Assembly (NCBI RefSeq): GCF_041146395.1
Contig: NC_090990.1
Span: 46,944,001-47,008,000 of the forward strand
DNA: 64,000 nucleotides
From: Eulemur rufifrons
Lineage: Eukaryota > Chordata > Mammalia > Primates > Lemuridae
Direction of reading: 5' to 3'
The stretch's first letter is position 1. The number at the start of each line of letters is the position of its first letter. The position numbers and the translations under genes are program-made. The notes beneath the pieces are model-generated. The model saw nothing but the letters and a program-made list of their open reading frames with translations. It ran no database searches and had not been told where the DNA came from. Shown here in pieces: positions 11,262-24,632 of the stretch.

Positions 11262-11415
11262 GAGTAGTTCTCGACCTTGGTTGTACAATAAAATCACTGA
11301 TTTCAATGCCAGTTCCTGAGTCCCACACCAGAGATTCTGATTTAACTGGTCTGAAGTGAGGCATGGACATCAGATGATTGTAAAGTTCCTTGGTGATTCT
11401 AATATGCAACCAGGG
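11262..11415 (+). mobile_element. MER5A-like hAT fossil
   Basis: Reads like MER5A: 'agtagttctcgaccttggtt', 'aaaatcactgatttc', 'gattctgatttaactggtct', 'gtgattctaatatgcaacca'. Confidence 0.7.
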
Positions 11416-11574
11416 ATAAGAACAAATAATCTACACGGGTCATGAATAGAAAGCCAAGAGATGCCCAGAAGAGAGTGCTAAGCTGCAGGGAAAGGACAGA
11501 GACCTAAAGGTTTGGAAGTTGGCATGAGGACCTAGCGTGGGGTCTGTGGGAGAGGTAGGTTTTAGTGTCAGAAA

Positions 11575-11750
11575 GTTGTGAGTTTGAATCCTCTTACTGA
11601 AGTCTAAGCTTCAGTTTCCTCTAAAATAGGGATTATATATAGCTCCTTTCTTACAAGTTTGCTATGAGAATTAAATGAAGTGTGATGTAAAGTGTTTAAT
11701 AAATACAGTGTATTGCAAATGGTAAACACTAAATAAGTGGTATCTTTTTA
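11575..11750 (-). mobile_element. MIR SINE fragment
   Basis: Diverged MIR: 'gagtttgaatcctcttactg', 'cttcagtttcctctaaaata', 'gagaattaaatgaagtgtga'. Confidence 0.6.
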
Positions 11751-11847
11751 CTTTCATTATGATAACATAGGTTTGCAATCAGAGGAAGCTAAAACTCCTT
11801 TTTAAAATCCTGGGAAGTGGTTTTCCAGGTAGCATTTGAGGTGTGTG

Positions 11848-11862
11848 CCACTAGATGGCAGT
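11848..11862 (+). promoter_or_regulatory. CTCF core motif
   Basis: 'ccactagatggcagt' fits the CTCF core consensus CCASYAGRKGGCRSY at nearly every position. It lies in unique sequence of a PATJ intron. Binding is not shown by sequence alone. Confidence 0.5.
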
Positions 11863-12062
11863 CAGTTTTGTCCTTTTCAAATTTTACTCCAAACTTTTGA
11901 CACTTCAGACCATGAGATATTTAACAGACACATAAAAATCAGTATATTCTGATGTCACTAAAACCAGTGTCACTGGATTCTAGATAAGAACTTGAAGCAG
12001 CTGTGCTTTCTGTTTCATCAAGTTACACCAAAGGCCAGGCATGGGCTTCTCTTGATTTTTCT

Positions 12063-12358
12063 TTTTTTCTTTTTTCTTGGCAACAAAATCTTGCTCTGTC
12101 GCCCCAACTAGAGTATAATGGCATCATAATAGTTCATGGCAATCTCAAACTCCTGGACACAAGCGATCCTCCTGCCTCAGCCTCCTGAGTAGCTGGGACT
12201 ACAGGCACAAACCACCACGCCCGGCTAATTTTTCTACATTTAGTAGAGATGGGGTCTCACTCTTGCTCAGGCTGGTCTTGAACTCCTAGTACGAGCTATC
12301 CTCTTGCCTCGGCCTCCCTGAGTGCTGGCATTATAGGCATGAGCCACTGCATCTGGCC
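12063..12358 (-). mobile_element. Alu, older (no insert)
   Basis: Antisense Alu ending in 'gcatctggcc'. The 17-bp exact duplication 'ttctcttgatttttctt' flanks it. Confidence 0.9.
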
Positions 12359-12715
12359 TTCTCTTGATTTTTCTTCTGTAATGTGACCCTATGTTAAGAT
12401 GCCAGCTTTCCCAGGGGTCACCTTAACCTTGCAGCCGTCCTGTTTGTCTTCAGCGTGTTTGCACCTACAGCTCTAGGATTCAGCTGGTGGGAGTGCTCAG
12501 TTTCATATTTTGTACAAAAAGATTTGGGTCCTAACAAATCTAAGCGCTAATCTTGTTCCTTTACAGGATTAGAAGTTTAGGAAAGTTCTAGCAAGGAGCT
12601 CAAGCTTTTGTGCATTTGTAATAGCCCACTTATCTGGATGTTATTTTGACTTCTCAGTTCTCTAAAACATAACCCCCAAACCTGCTTTTAAGGAAAGGTA
12701 CTCATCATAGGTCCA
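12359..12715. other. PATJ intron, no recognised element
   Basis: Unassigned intronic sequence between the Alu and the antisense ORF region. Confidence 0.4.
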
Positions 12716-12865
12716 TGCAATAAAGACCTGTGCTTTACTACTGATTTAGAAAGTTTATTAAACATACAGCGTTCCACTATAGAACATACCGTTCTCATTA
12801 AGTTTAGTTTTGCTTTTAACCTAAGTTATTAAATGCCACGGGGAGCCAAAGCACAAGAGAGTACA

Positions 12866-13498
12866 TCAGAATAAATACCTTCTTGAAAAGAATTGGAGAG
12901 GAAATTCAGATTGAATGGGAAGCCTCTTGGAGGGAGACACAGTGAAGGGGACCCCATTTGAAGGAGGAAACGGGGAATGAGGTGTAAGTGCAGTTAGAGG
13001 GGGGAATACAGACTGAGAGGGAAACACGCTTTTTGGTTCTTCCACAGATGCGAATGTCTGTGATTGTTCCTTAGGCCCCAAGGAGCAGGCGGCGTCCCCC
13101 TCTTCCCTCAGCTCGGTGGACCCCTGCTCTGGTGGGGGCATTTCCTCCTCTTTGGCTTCCCCCTGTTCAGGTGGGGGAAGTTCCCCCTCTTCCTTCAGGC
13201 CAGTGGTCTCCTCCACCTCGGATAGGCAATTATTAAGTGTTTGATGATAGCAGGAGTTGGAGAGGATGTGCGGAATCAAAGTACTTTCATTAAACGCCTG
13301 GTGAGACTTTAAATCGGTGCGACCGTTCGGCAGCTTAGGAAGTTCTATTGAATTTAATACGCCCATACCCACCACCCAGCAGTTCCATATCGAATTATCT
13401 ACGTTAACCACGCTCAAGACGTCTACGGCAGCGCTGTGCCTAACAATAAGGAGAGGCATAGACTTAGTGACTTTCTTCTTCAGACCCACGGTGGACAT
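12866..13498 (-). other. Unidentified 210-codon antisense ORF
   Basis: The frame is open from a TGA upstream through the first ATG (13498-13496; MSTVGLKKKVTK...) to a TGA at 12866. I do not recognise the product. The N-terminal part is hydrophobic (PLLIVRHSAAVDVLSVVNV). The middle holds a Glu/Pro-rich near-duplication (EEGELPPPEQGE and EEEMPPPEQG). The C-terminal part is Pro/Phe/Ser-rich and ends SRRYLF. A polyadenylation-like 'tttaataaactttct' lies about 110 bp beyond the stop on the same strand. No introns, signal peptide or known domain are visible. It could be an old retrocopy, an unannotated gene, or a chance long ORF inside a PATJ intron. Confidence 0.35.
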
Positions 13499-13537
13499 TG
13501 TTTCATGGCAGCTAACAGAACACGTCTCACTTCCCAC

Positions 13538-13789
13538 GAAGCACAGGGCTCCCCTTCCCCACTCCTGAACTGATCAGTTTTGAGCCTCTATTTGACTGCT
13601 TTCTTGATGACAGGCTTACATCCTAACAAACTGTGCCCTTCCATTCTGTAACTGCTTTAATTGTTATATTCTTTCCTCCTTAAAGGACCCAAAACCTATC
13701 TCCTTGTAACCTCTTTCAGGCTCACTCTGCTCTGTGGAAATTCAGAAAATTGAGTCCTATAGTCCCTTTTCCTCATGAAGATTTTTAGA
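13538..13789. other. PATJ intron, no recognised element
   Basis: Would be the 5' flank of the antisense ORF. No promoter signal or repeat was recognised. Confidence 0.4.
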
Positions 13790-13990
13790 TTAATTCACTC
13801 ACTCCACAGATACTTATTGAGCAACTGTTACATGTTAACGTTGTGCTGAACATTGCTCCTTGTCCTCATGGATCCTGTGATTGGGTGGGAAAGACAGTGA
13901 ACCATCACGCAAATAAAGGTATCACTGTAACTTGTGAGGATCATTTTGAGAGTCCTGTGGAGAGGAAAACAGGAGAAATTAATTTAAACA
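13790..13990 (+). mobile_element. Ancient LINE-type repeat, 5' part
   Basis: 'acagatacttattgagcaac' and 'gtcctcatggatcctgtgat' match the start of the widespread repeat also present at 15005 and 44735. The family name is uncertain. Confidence 0.5.
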
Positions 13991-14016
13991 CAAGTGGTCA
14001 AAGCAGGCTTGTATAA

Positions 14017-14318
<302 letters not shown>

Positions 14319-14530
14319 TTATTTTCTCCCTAAGTATCCTAAATAGTCCCCAGTTCATTAAGTCATTGTTCATGTGATGGCATTTCCAGGAGATCCTGTA
14401 ACTTGCACATAGCAGTGTTTTCCCCCAAAATAGGATGCTTCACCCTAAATGTGTTCTCACCCAGCTGGGGCGGGCCTGTTGCCTTGCTTGTTCTTAACAG
14501 ATGCTGCTGAGCTTCGCGATTTAGACAGCC

Positions 14531-14545
14531 CTGCCCTCTGTTGGC
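14531..14545 (-). promoter_or_regulatory. Weak CTCF-like motif
   Basis: The reverse complement 'ccaacagagggcag' resembles the CTCF core with one or two mismatches. It faces the motif at 11848. Confidence 0.25.
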
Positions 14546-14734
14546 CCGTTCTGAAACTGCAGCCAAACCATGCTCCTTTGCACTGTCAGGGAAAGTCCCC
14601 TCTGTAGTTGTGCCATGAGAATCATAATCTAGGAGCAGGACTGTTGATCAGGAGCAGTGGTAACCAAGGAGCTCTTGAGAAAGAAGCTGTGGGAGCTAGC
14701 TGAGGTGGAAGACAGCTCCAGGCCAAGGAGACAA

Positions 14735-14850
14735 GGCAGGCTTTTATGATTCCCATCTAATAGATGAGGAAGCTGAAACTCAGGCACAACATCATTAAGT
14801 GGCAGAAACTGAACTCTGGGACTCCATTCTGAGTCCTGGTATGCCGTCTC
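14735..14850 (+). mobile_element. MIR SINE fragment
   Basis: 'agatgaggaagctgaaactc' followed by 'attaagtggcagaaactgaa' is typical of MIR. Confidence 0.6.
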
Positions 14851-15004
14851 AGAGCTACACTGTATTCTTCTGAATGCTTTAGAATGTTATCTGCAGAATA
14901 CAGAGGTAAAGTGAATGTGTAAATGTCATTATTCTACTATCCCTTTGTTGAGGATCATCTAAAAGGCAAATGTCAGGGAGTCAGAGATATTCATTCTTTT
15001 ACCA

Positions 15005-16140
15005 ATTATTAACTGAACACCTGCTCTATGCCAGGCACTGTTCTATGTGACGGGCGAACCACAGAGGCAGACAAACTTCCCGCCCTCACATTCTAGCATG
15101 GCGGGATAGACAGTAACTGAAGTAAGACGGATGGCGATGGTAAGAAGGAAACAGGAAGCAGGGAAAGGAGACGTGAAATGTGGAGCTGGGATGTTGGTGT
15201 GGAAATTTTAGCCAGAGTGGCCAGGGCAGGTGACTTGAGGGGAAGGAGCCGGGGGAGTGAAGGAGCCAGCGTGCCGATGCTGAATACACAGCCTTCCAGG
15301 CAGAAGGCGCGGCAGTGAGAAGGTGCAGAGGTGGGATGTGTCTGGCATGTGCAACAGCAAGGAGGCCCGCACGGTGGGGCGGAGTGACCACTCAGGAGGA
15401 CGTTAGGAGGAAAGGCAGCGACATCACAGGGCGCATCACCTACAGGTGGCCTTGTAGGTCATAGGAAGGACTTTGGCTTGTGACCAAGAGAGTCGGGTTT
15501 CCTTAGGACAGTTTTAAGCGAAGAAATAAAATAATCTGCTGTAATTTAATAGGACCGTTCTAGCTGCTGTGAACCCAAGGGCTGAAGCAGGGAGACAAGT
15601 AAGAAGGCTGTTGTAGACTCCAGACAAAAGATGGTTCTGCAGATAGACATAGAATTTTATGAGGATTAAAGGTGGGTTGTGAGGGAAAGAGAGGCAAAGG
15701 GGATACCAAAGGCGTTTGTGAAAGTGGAAGAACCACGTTGCCGTTGCCTGAGATGAAGAAGGCTACAGGAGCAAAGGTTGGAGGGGGTGGGGCTCAGTTT
15801 GGGACATGTCATGTTCGAGATACCTGCTAGACGTCCCACTGGAGATGTCAGGTTGGTGATTGGATGTATGAACTTGGAATTTGGTAAAAGTTGGAGCTTG
15901 AGATACAGATTCAGGAATTGTCATCATGTAAATGGTATTTAAATTCATAAGACAAGATGGGATGGGATCAGATCACTAAGGGAATATGTTTAGATGGCAC
16001 TGGAATAGTTAGAGGTTTGGAAGATAGCAAGGAATGGCCAGAAGGGGGCAAAGAAACTAGCGAAGTGTGGTGTCATGGAAGCCAAATGAAGAAAATCATT
16101 TAAGGGAGAGAGAATAATCCATTGTGTCAAATGCTGCAGG
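15005..16140 (+). mobile_element. Ancient LINE-type repeat, about 1.1 kb
   Basis: A long relic: 'cacctgctctatgccaggca', 'acattctagcatggcgg', 'ggccttgtaggtcatagga', 'aggactttggcttgtgac', 'gggctgaagcagggagacaa'. The same order recurs at 44735-45910. I know it as a common mammalian interspersed repeat but cannot name the family safely. Confidence 0.55.
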
Positions 16141-16143
16141 TAA

Positions 16144-16437
16144 GCCAGGTACAGTGGCTCACGCCTATAATCCTAGCACTTTGGGAGGCTGAGGCAGGAG
16201 GATCACTTGAGGCCAGGAGTTCGATACCAGCCTGAGCAAGAGCAAGACGCCATCTCTACAAAAAATAGAAAAATTAGTTGGGCATGGTGGTGTGCACCTG
16301 TGGTCCCAGCTACTCAGAGCCTGAAGCGAGAAGATCACTTCAGCCCAGCAGTTTGAGGTTGCGGTAAGTTAGGATGACGCCACTGCACTCTAGCCTGGGA
16401 AACAGAGTGAGACCCTGTCTTAAAAAAAAAAAAAAAA
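16144..16437 (+). mobile_element. Alu, older (no insert)
   Basis: Dimeric Alu 'ccaggtacagtggctcacgc' with a 15-bp poly-A. It ends about 115 bp before the next PATJ exon. Confidence 0.92.
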
Positions 16438-16551
16438 TGCAGATAGGTTGAATAAGATGAGGACTGAGAACTGACCATTGGATAGAGCATGATCTCTAAT
16501 TCTCCCCTGCTGTATAACGAAATAATATCTTGTTCTAACTTTTCCCCCCAG

Positions 16552-16658
16552 GTTGTAGCAGATACCAATATAAGTGCCATAGCAACTCAGCTTGAAAACA
16601 TGTCTACAGGCTACCACCTTGGTTCACCCACTGCTGAACACCAACCGGAAGACACAGA
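16552..16658 (+). CDS. PATJ: PATJ exon: linker between PDZ9 and PDZ10
   Basis: The exon follows the acceptor 'tttccccccag' and has donor gtgagt at 16659. It encodes 35 codons plus two bases: [20 protein letters not shown], then [19 protein letters not shown] closes the last strand of PDZ9. The rest is a polar linker to PDZ10. The final GA joins the A that starts the next exon to form Glu. Confidence 0.93.
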
Positions 16659-17102
16659 GTGAGTATTCCGGATGCAGAGGGCCTGTTATGTGCGTGGGCA
16701 AAGCTCGTGAGAACTTTTCCAGATACTAAAGTGTACTCTCTAAAGCAGAAGGAGGGGAAGGTGCACATTGCTTTTTCTAATTCCTGGACAATCTCCAAAA
16801 GGCACCAGGGTTTTCTTATGTCTCACAAGGCTTTGCTCCGCCATATGAGTTCTTAAAAGACCCTTGTTGTAGGGCCTGCACACACATTGCATCTGATCAC
16901 TTTGACATGGTGCCTATGCCTTCTCCCCTAAGAAACCACAGATTTATAGCCCAGGTGCACCCTGCTTTACTGTGCAAGAAACCATGTTTCCTCAATTTTC
17001 TAAACTAAAATCTTGTTCTGAGATTAAATCTTATTGTTATACTTGCTGGCATGTTTCATTAAAACCAGTCATTACAGTTAAAATTGCTCACTAAAGCAGT
17101 GT

Positions 17103-17292
17103 TCTCAAACTAGAATGTGCATGGGAATAATTTAAAGAGCATGTTTAAAGATGCTAATTCCCCAGGGGCCCCATTCCTAGAGATTCTGATTAGGTGGTCT
17201 ACAGTGGATTCCAGAAATCTTGTGTTAACAAGTCCCCCAGGTGATTCTGCTACGGACAGGCAGAGGACCCATACCTTGAGAAATGCTGTGTA
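17103..17292 (+). mobile_element. MER5A-like hAT fossil
   Basis: 'cagtgttctcaaactagaat', 'gagattctgattaggtggtc' and 'ccaggtgattctgctac' follow the MER5A order. Confidence 0.75.
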
Positions 17293-17304
17293 CAGTTAAT
17301 CCTC

Positions 17305-17362
17305 TCGGTACCAGCAGTGCCTAGTCGCTAGAAGGTGCTCAATAAATGTTTGTTGACTGATC
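17305..17362 (+). mobile_element. L2 LINE 3' end fragment
   Basis: 'ggtgctcaataaatgtttgt' is the characteristic L2 terminus. Confidence 0.55.
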
Positions 17363-17754
17363 TGGGTGGTTCATTTGAAGGATCTCATGACCACAGCCAT
17401 TCCCAACTTTTTCCTGGTGGTTCTTCAACTTAAATGGTAGCTTTGAGTTTATTTTTCTTGAGGAAAGTATTAAATTAAGCTAATTCTACTTCTTTCTCTT
17501 TAAAAAAGTAACAAGTGCATGCCATTAAAATATAACAAAAACATAGAAATATAATGTTTCCAAGTTACAATGGCCCTTTCCTTTAAAAAAAAAAAAAATC
17601 AGGACCTTTATAGGAAGAGTAGTGTGTCTTTAGCATCCTTTGATGTGGCTACAGAAATACAGAGATCCCCTTGTAATCCTGATTCGTTTGCTACAATTCC
17701 ACAACTTCTGGCAGGTTGGGAACCGTGAGCATAAAGAAATCAAAAAATCACTCA

Positions 17755-18050
17755 CGACCAGGTGCTCAGTGGCTCATGCCTGTAATCCTAGCACTTTGGG
17801 AGGCTGAGGTGGGAAGATCACTTGAGTCCAGGAGTTCGATTCCAGCCTGAGCAAGAGTGAGACCCCCATCTGTACAAAAACTAGAAAATTAGCCAGGCAT
17901 GGTGGCACCTGCCTATAGCCCTAGCTACTCAGGAGGCTGAGGCAGGAGGATCCCTGGAGCCCAGGGATTCAAGGTTGCAGTGAACTATGATGACACCACT
18001 GCACTCTAGCCTGGGACACAGAGCGAGACTCTGTCTGAAAAAAAAATAAA
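17755..18050 (+). mobile_element. Alu, older (no insert)
   Basis: Dimeric Alu. The duplications 'aaatcactca' flank it on both sides. Confidence 0.92.
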
Positions 18051-18060
18051 TAAATCACTC

Positions 18061-18500
18061 ATAATCCCACCACTGCTAACATTTGGAGATTTTGGTTTTT
18101 ACTAGGCTTCTGTATGAAAGTATTAATAAATTAAAACTAGTTGATTGAAACTGTTTTGACAGTGTGAGATAAATGGAGGCAAACTCCATGCGATGTTGCC
18201 AGTTGAGGAATAGGGTCACATTCCGCCTCTCCCCCTGAAATCACCTCCCTGATTGTAAATAGGCACAATCGTGAAGGTCTCTAATGATGTGGTGGCCAGA
18301 GAAGCCAGCTCCAAAACAGTGGCTTTGGGCATCGAGGTTCCCTTTCCAATATCTTTGGAAACGGGGACTGTGTTTGAAAGAGGAGACATGAATCACATTT
18401 GTGTTCCGCCGGCGGGCCATTACTGAGAGCGCTGCTAAGGCCACAAAGGGGTGAGAAGTAGAGCCGTGCTCATGACATCATTGCCATTCAGCCACAGGGG
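18061..18500. other. PATJ intron, no recognised element
   Basis: Unassigned intronic sequence with one CpG-rich patch near 18408 ('ccgccggcgggcc'). Confidence 0.4.
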
Positions 18501-18504
18501 ATAA

Positions 18505-18670
18505 CTCATCATTATTTCAACAGATATTTATTGAGCGCTTTTCTAAAGCCAGGCACTCTACAAGTGCTAGGTCCTGAGGACTCAAACTTAGAAATGTAAG
18601 TAAAGGTATTGCCCCAGTCCTCAGGGAGCTGCCAGAGAATCGGAAAAACAGACCCATAAATCCACGGTTA
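18505..18670 (+). mobile_element. Ancient LINE-type repeat fragment
   Basis: 'acagatatttattgagcgct' and 'agccaggcactctacaagtg' belong to the same family as 15005-16140. Confidence 0.5.
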
Positions 18671-19390
18671 CAAAGGAGTTGATAACTCTAGGACCACTAA
18701 GTTCATTGAGAGAGGGTCCTATGAAACCATGGATTTGGGGCATAACTCAAATAGGGCATGTACTTGGAGAAGCTAGTGCTTGAGTTGAGTTTTAAAAGAA
18801 TTATAATCAGCTGAGTGGCTTTCAAAACAGTTAACAATTTAAATGGCTTAGACCATCAGCAATTACTGTGGGCGCAACCAGTAAGTACATCAACAAATAA
18901 CTGGAATCCGTGTGAACCAGCTGAAAATCAACCCTAAAATAAGCCAGGCAAAACTGAGAAGGTGGAGAGGGGAGAATATTCTAGTTAGACAGAACAGCAG
19001 GTTCAAAGGTCCCCATTTTGCAGATTCCTCTAAGTACATGAATGGCTGAGTTTAGAGCCAATGACTCTGCCTCTCAGACATGCATGTTGCCAGGAAACAA
19101 GTGATGCTGCCGGCATGCAAGTATGAGCCTCCCACCACAAATGAGACAGGGGAGCACGGGGTCCTTTCGGTTTTTACTCTTTGAACAGTAGCCTTTGGGA
19201 ATAAGAAATTGGCATCAGCTAAGCTTTAATCACTTGAGTCCACATAGATAATTTAATTTTTAGCCGTGTTGTTTCTGAGAGAGAAGACTTCCACACTGGA
19301 CGAAGCTTTGAAAATCTAAATTATACATTTGAAGCAGATTTTCTTTATCCGTTTTGCCTCACCCTGGTTTCTCTCCTCTCTCCTCGATTT
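18671..19390. other. PATJ intron, no recognised element
   Basis: No repeat family or exon was recognised. Confidence 0.4.
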
Positions 19391-19700
19391 CATTTCTCGT
19401 GTACACAGTCATGATCCTGAGTTTGTGACAAGCACCGTGCATGGTGCCGGGAACACTCAGATGACTAAGACTTAAGGAGTTCACAGTCTGGAGAGGCTAA
19501 AGATGGTTAGGTAATTACAATACGATGTAGTAAGTGCCTGAATGGAAATCTGGACCAGTGCAGAGGGAGCACAGAGAAGGATGTGGCTCGTCCTCCCGAG
19601 GGAGTTAGGAGAGCCTCACGCTGGAGGTGAGCTTTGAGGAATGAGTTCCCACCCTGGGTCAAGTGTGGAAGTGAGGGGATAGTGGCTCCTTCATTCAGGC
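19391..19700 (+). mobile_element. Ancient LINE-type repeat fragment
   Basis: 'aagcaccgtgcatggtgccg', 'agtctggagaggctaaagat' and 'gagctttgaggaatgagt' match the family at 15005-16140. Confidence 0.45.
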
Positions 19701-20166
19701 AGAAAAGGAGCAGCAGTTTCCTGAGCTATCAGGCTGCTATTACCCCTTAGGCACACAAGTCCCCCTGAGGACTGGCGGTTTCCCGCTGTGCTAAGGTGAC
19801 GCTACCGTGCACTTTCTTCAAGGGTGGGAAGACAGCTTTCTTCAGCTTTAAACAGTAAGTTTAAGAGTTAAAAATTAAGTATATAGAAGAGTGCTTTGAC
19901 AATTTCAGCATCATGGCTTTATTTTTAATTAAAAAGCAGTGGGTTTTATGAAAGAGAAACCCCTAAAACATTAAGAATATTGGTGATTAGTTAGCATGAT
20001 GTGGGAAATTTTAAAATGTTTCTAGATTGCTGAGGGTTTGATGTGAAAAACCAAGCTTCATAGTTTCGCAGTATGAAAGTCTCTCTCAAATCTGTGTTCT
20101 TCCATTAAAATGAAATTCCCTCTCGATATCTATTCTTGAATTAAACAGCGTGCATTGTGTTTTCAG

Positions 20167-20290
20167 AACACCTCCACCTAAGATTATTACTTTGGAGAAA
20201 GGCTCTGAAGGATTGGGGTTTAGTATTGTAGGGGGTTATGGAAGTCCCCATGGAGACCTGCCAATTTATGTCAAGACTATATTTGCAAAG
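20167..20290 (+). CDS. PATJ: PATJ exon: PDZ10 N-terminal half
   Basis: The exon follows 'cattgtgttttcag' and has donor gtattt at 20291. Its first base completes Glu. It then reads TPPPKIITLEKGSEGLGFSI, VGGYGSPHGDLPIYVKTIFA and K. GLGF is the classic carboxylate-binding loop. Note the parallel with PDZ9: both have GGxGSPxGDxPxxx after the loop, and both are cut by an intron at the same place (after the TQKLK/IFAK strand). Confidence 0.95.
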
Positions 20291-20551
20291 GTATTTTTTT
20301 TCTTTTTTAATGTACTTTTTTAAAAAAATCAAACCTAGGTGAGATTTTTTTTAAAGTGCTTTGCCTTGCTTTACTTTGAGTTAAACCTGGTTGTGTGCAT
20401 GTATGCTTATTTCATTTGAATCTTCTAGGAAATTCCCATACAAGACTAGTCAAAGAAGAGTTCTTTTACAATAGTGGAGTCAGAAGGAGTATAGTTTTCT
20501 TTGGACTCTATTACAGAAGTAGATGCGCACAGGTTTTAAAGAGTGTCTTCT

Positions 20552-20886
20552 GGCCGGGCGCGGTGGCTCACGCCTGTAATCCTAGCACTCTGGGAGGCCG
20601 AGGCGGGTGGATCGCTCAAGGTCAGGAGTTCGAGACCAGCCTGAGCAAGAGCGAGACCCCATCTCTACTAAAAAAAATAGAAAGAAATTATATGGACAAC
20701 TAAAATATATATAGAAAAAATTAGCCGGGCATGGTGGCGCATGCCTGTAGTCCCAGCTACCCGGGAGGCTGAGGCGGTAGGATCGCTTAAGCCCAGGAGT
20801 TTGAGGTTGCTGTGAGCTAGGCTGACGCCACGGCACTCACTCTAGCCTGGGCAACAAAGCGAGACTCTGTCTCAAAAAAAAAAAAA
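20552..20886 (+). mobile_element. Alu, lemur-type right arm
   Basis: Dimeric Alu, nearly consensus. The duplication 'agagtgtcttct' flanks it. Confidence 0.95.
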
Positions 20887-20899
20887 GAGTGTCTTCTTT

Positions 20900-21530
20900 C
20901 AGAAATAGTGTAGGGAACAATGCCACACTCTTTGGAAGCTGGCCCCAGAAGTACTGTTCTGGGGTAGAAAAAAGATTCAGTCTTCTCCTTTAAGAAGAGA
21001 TGAGAGACACCAGAGGGCTGAGGCAGAAAGCTTTGTGCTGTGCAAGCCTTGGATCAGTGCATTTGTTAATAGCTGCCCATCACCGAAAATCTCAGGATGC
21101 TTTAGCTTAAGGTGGTTTCTCTTTCCACTGTTCTGCCAAGTACTTACAGATCAGCTTAATAGGTTAGACTAAGACTGGATAATAAAGTATTTTGCAGGAA
21201 TTAAATATTACTTGCAACACATCTTAGTTAGTACGGAGGTTGTGGTGTCCAGTCCTACTGCTGCCGCTAGGTAGCTCTCGGAGTAATGATTTTGTTTTTA
21301 ACTTCATTGTGATTTTTAAAACTGGGATTTAATTTTATTATAAACTTTGGAGATCTCTGAAAAGTATTTAGTACTGATATTATAACTTTTTTCTTCTTTG
21401 GTTTTTATCACAATCATTTGTTTTATGAACAATCTAGTTGCTTCCTCCTGCTTTATTTTTCTAAAGAAACAAAGGTCTTCAAAAGGAAAAGACAGGTTCT
21501 ATCTCTTTTTAGAAAGCCATACTATACATC
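20900..21530. other. PATJ intron, no recognised element
   Basis: Unassigned AT-rich intronic sequence. Confidence 0.4.
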
Positions 21531-21532
21531 TG

Positions 21533-21736
21533 CAGTCCCCAATCCCCGGGCCGCAGCCCAGTGCCAGGCCGTGCGTGGCCTGTTAGGAAACAGGCTGCGC
21601 ATCACTGCCTGAGCTCTGCACCACCCACCCACGACACCCCACTTCCCCACGACACCCCACTTCCCCACCCTTGGGCCGTGGAAAAATTGTCTTCCATGAA
21701 ACCGGTCCCTGGTACCAAAAAGGTTGGGGGCCACTG
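21533..21736 (-). mobile_element. hAT transposon, internally deleted
   Basis: Same family as 7734-8168, in the opposite orientation. Its ends are 'cagtccccaatccccgggcc' and 'aggttgggggccactg'. It is half the length and contains a short tandem duplication of 'cacgacaccccacttcccc'. Confidence 0.75.
21631..21668. repeat. Two tandem copies of a 19-bp unit
   Basis: 'cacgacaccccacttcccc' occurs twice head to tail inside the hAT element. Confidence 0.85.
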
Positions 21737-21914
21737 CTTAAGCACAAGCTTGCTTTTTACCTGTGCAGATCTTATCACCTATTAAGTGGGCCTACCTAGT
21801 GACCTGACATAAAACCTTTAAGTCATTTGGCATTTGCTTTTAGACAGCATTGGGCAGCTGCAGGTTCGCCCACCTGTTTCATCTTGTTAGAGCACCTATT
21901 AAGAAGGCATGTTG

Positions 21915-23141
<1,227 letters not shown>

Positions 23142-24305
23142 TGGAATGCCCTTTTCGAAGGTCCCATTGAAAGGGCTGCTTTAGGAAGCACCCAGATAAG
23201 TAAAGTGAGGCACACCTAAAAATGAAAAGCTCTGAATTTAAAAAAAAATTTTTTTAATTTCTAAGCCCTATCCCATGGCCTACTTAGTGCAGCCAGTCTT
23301 ACTAAAAGAATATTCCAGTGCAAATGATAGTTATTATCTTTTTTTATTCATTTCCTATGGCTGCTAGATAAATAATAGTTATTATCATTATTATTATTCA
23401 GATAGTCCCATAGAGTTTATTATAAGATTGACTTTGGTGACTGTTTTTTTAAATTTGTTACAGTAAACCAATGTATCCAAATTTTAAAGTTCTCTGTAGA
23501 GAATCAATAAACCAAAAACTAGCAAAGGAGATTCTTTTTCAATGGTGAAATCTTTCTAAAATGAATTTTGACACTGAGCTAAACATTTCCCTATAGGAAT
23601 TTTGAAGATCTAGGAACCGTAGAGACATGTTTTCCATATCCCTTTAACGCTGCGCGTATATTCTTAAAAATGTTTCTTTTTTCAGATTTCTGGAGCTCAC
23701 ATGTTCACAGGGTATAGAACTTTATGTGACCTTTTTGGTGTCCTGTGCATCTTTTAATGGTTCTCCTGCTCAGCTTAGAAATTCTTTAATTTGGCCCCTC
23801 CAGAAATGTGAAACATCACAGGCACTTTGGGCATAGGAGTTTCAAGACTTAGGCTGATTAACAGGCTGTCAAGTCCTTTCATTTTCTTTCAGGTGTGTGT
23901 TTGTTTGGAAACTTCAAAATCCAGGCCAAGCTTAGGTCTCAGTCCACTGAATTTTACCCTAAGCCAACAAGATATTGGCGTAAAGACTTCAACAACTCTG
24001 AAATTTAGGGAGCAGTTTTTCAGAGGCAAGGAAATCTGAAACATGAGCTTGGTTGTCACTAGAGTTTCATTTTATTTTACTATCACCACGTGGAGTAAAC
24101 ACCATGTGTCATACATTTAATGCTTAGAGCAGGCCACAAGTTAGATCGTAGAGCCTATTTTATAGCATCTGAGAAGGCCAAGTGACCAAACTGGACAAAT
24201 GGCAGTGAGGAGAGCCACAATTCCAAACTAGATGGAGGATGGAGGTCTTCAAGCCATTTATTTCCTCTTTCCCGTTTTCTTTTTCTTTTTCTGCTTTTGG
24301 TTTTT
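23142..24305. other. PATJ intron, no recognised element
   Basis: AT-rich sequence with an (att)n-like patch near 23385. No gene or confident repeat family was recognised. Confidence 0.4.
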
Positions 24306-24309
24306 TGGT

Positions 24310-24632
24310 TTTTTTTTTTTGACAGAGTCTCACTCTGTTGCCCTGGCTAGAGTGCCATGGCATCAGCCTAGCTCATAGCAACCTCAAACTCCTGGGCTCA
24401 AGCAATCCTCCTGCCTCAGCCTCCCTAGAAGCTGGGATTACAGGCATGTGCCACCATGCCCAGCTAATTTTTTCTATATATTTTTAGTTGTCCAGCTAAT
24501 TTCTTTCTATTTTTAGGGGAGATGGGGTCTCACTCTTGCTCAGGCTGGTCTCAAACTCCTGAGCTCAAACGATCCTCCCACCTCAGCCTCCCAGAGTGCT
24601 AGGATTACAGGCGTGAGCCACCGCGCCCCGCC
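24310..24632 (-). mobile_element. Alu, lemur-type right arm
   Basis: Antisense dimeric Alu from poly-T to 'ccgcgccccgcc', with the insert. Confidence 0.95.
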
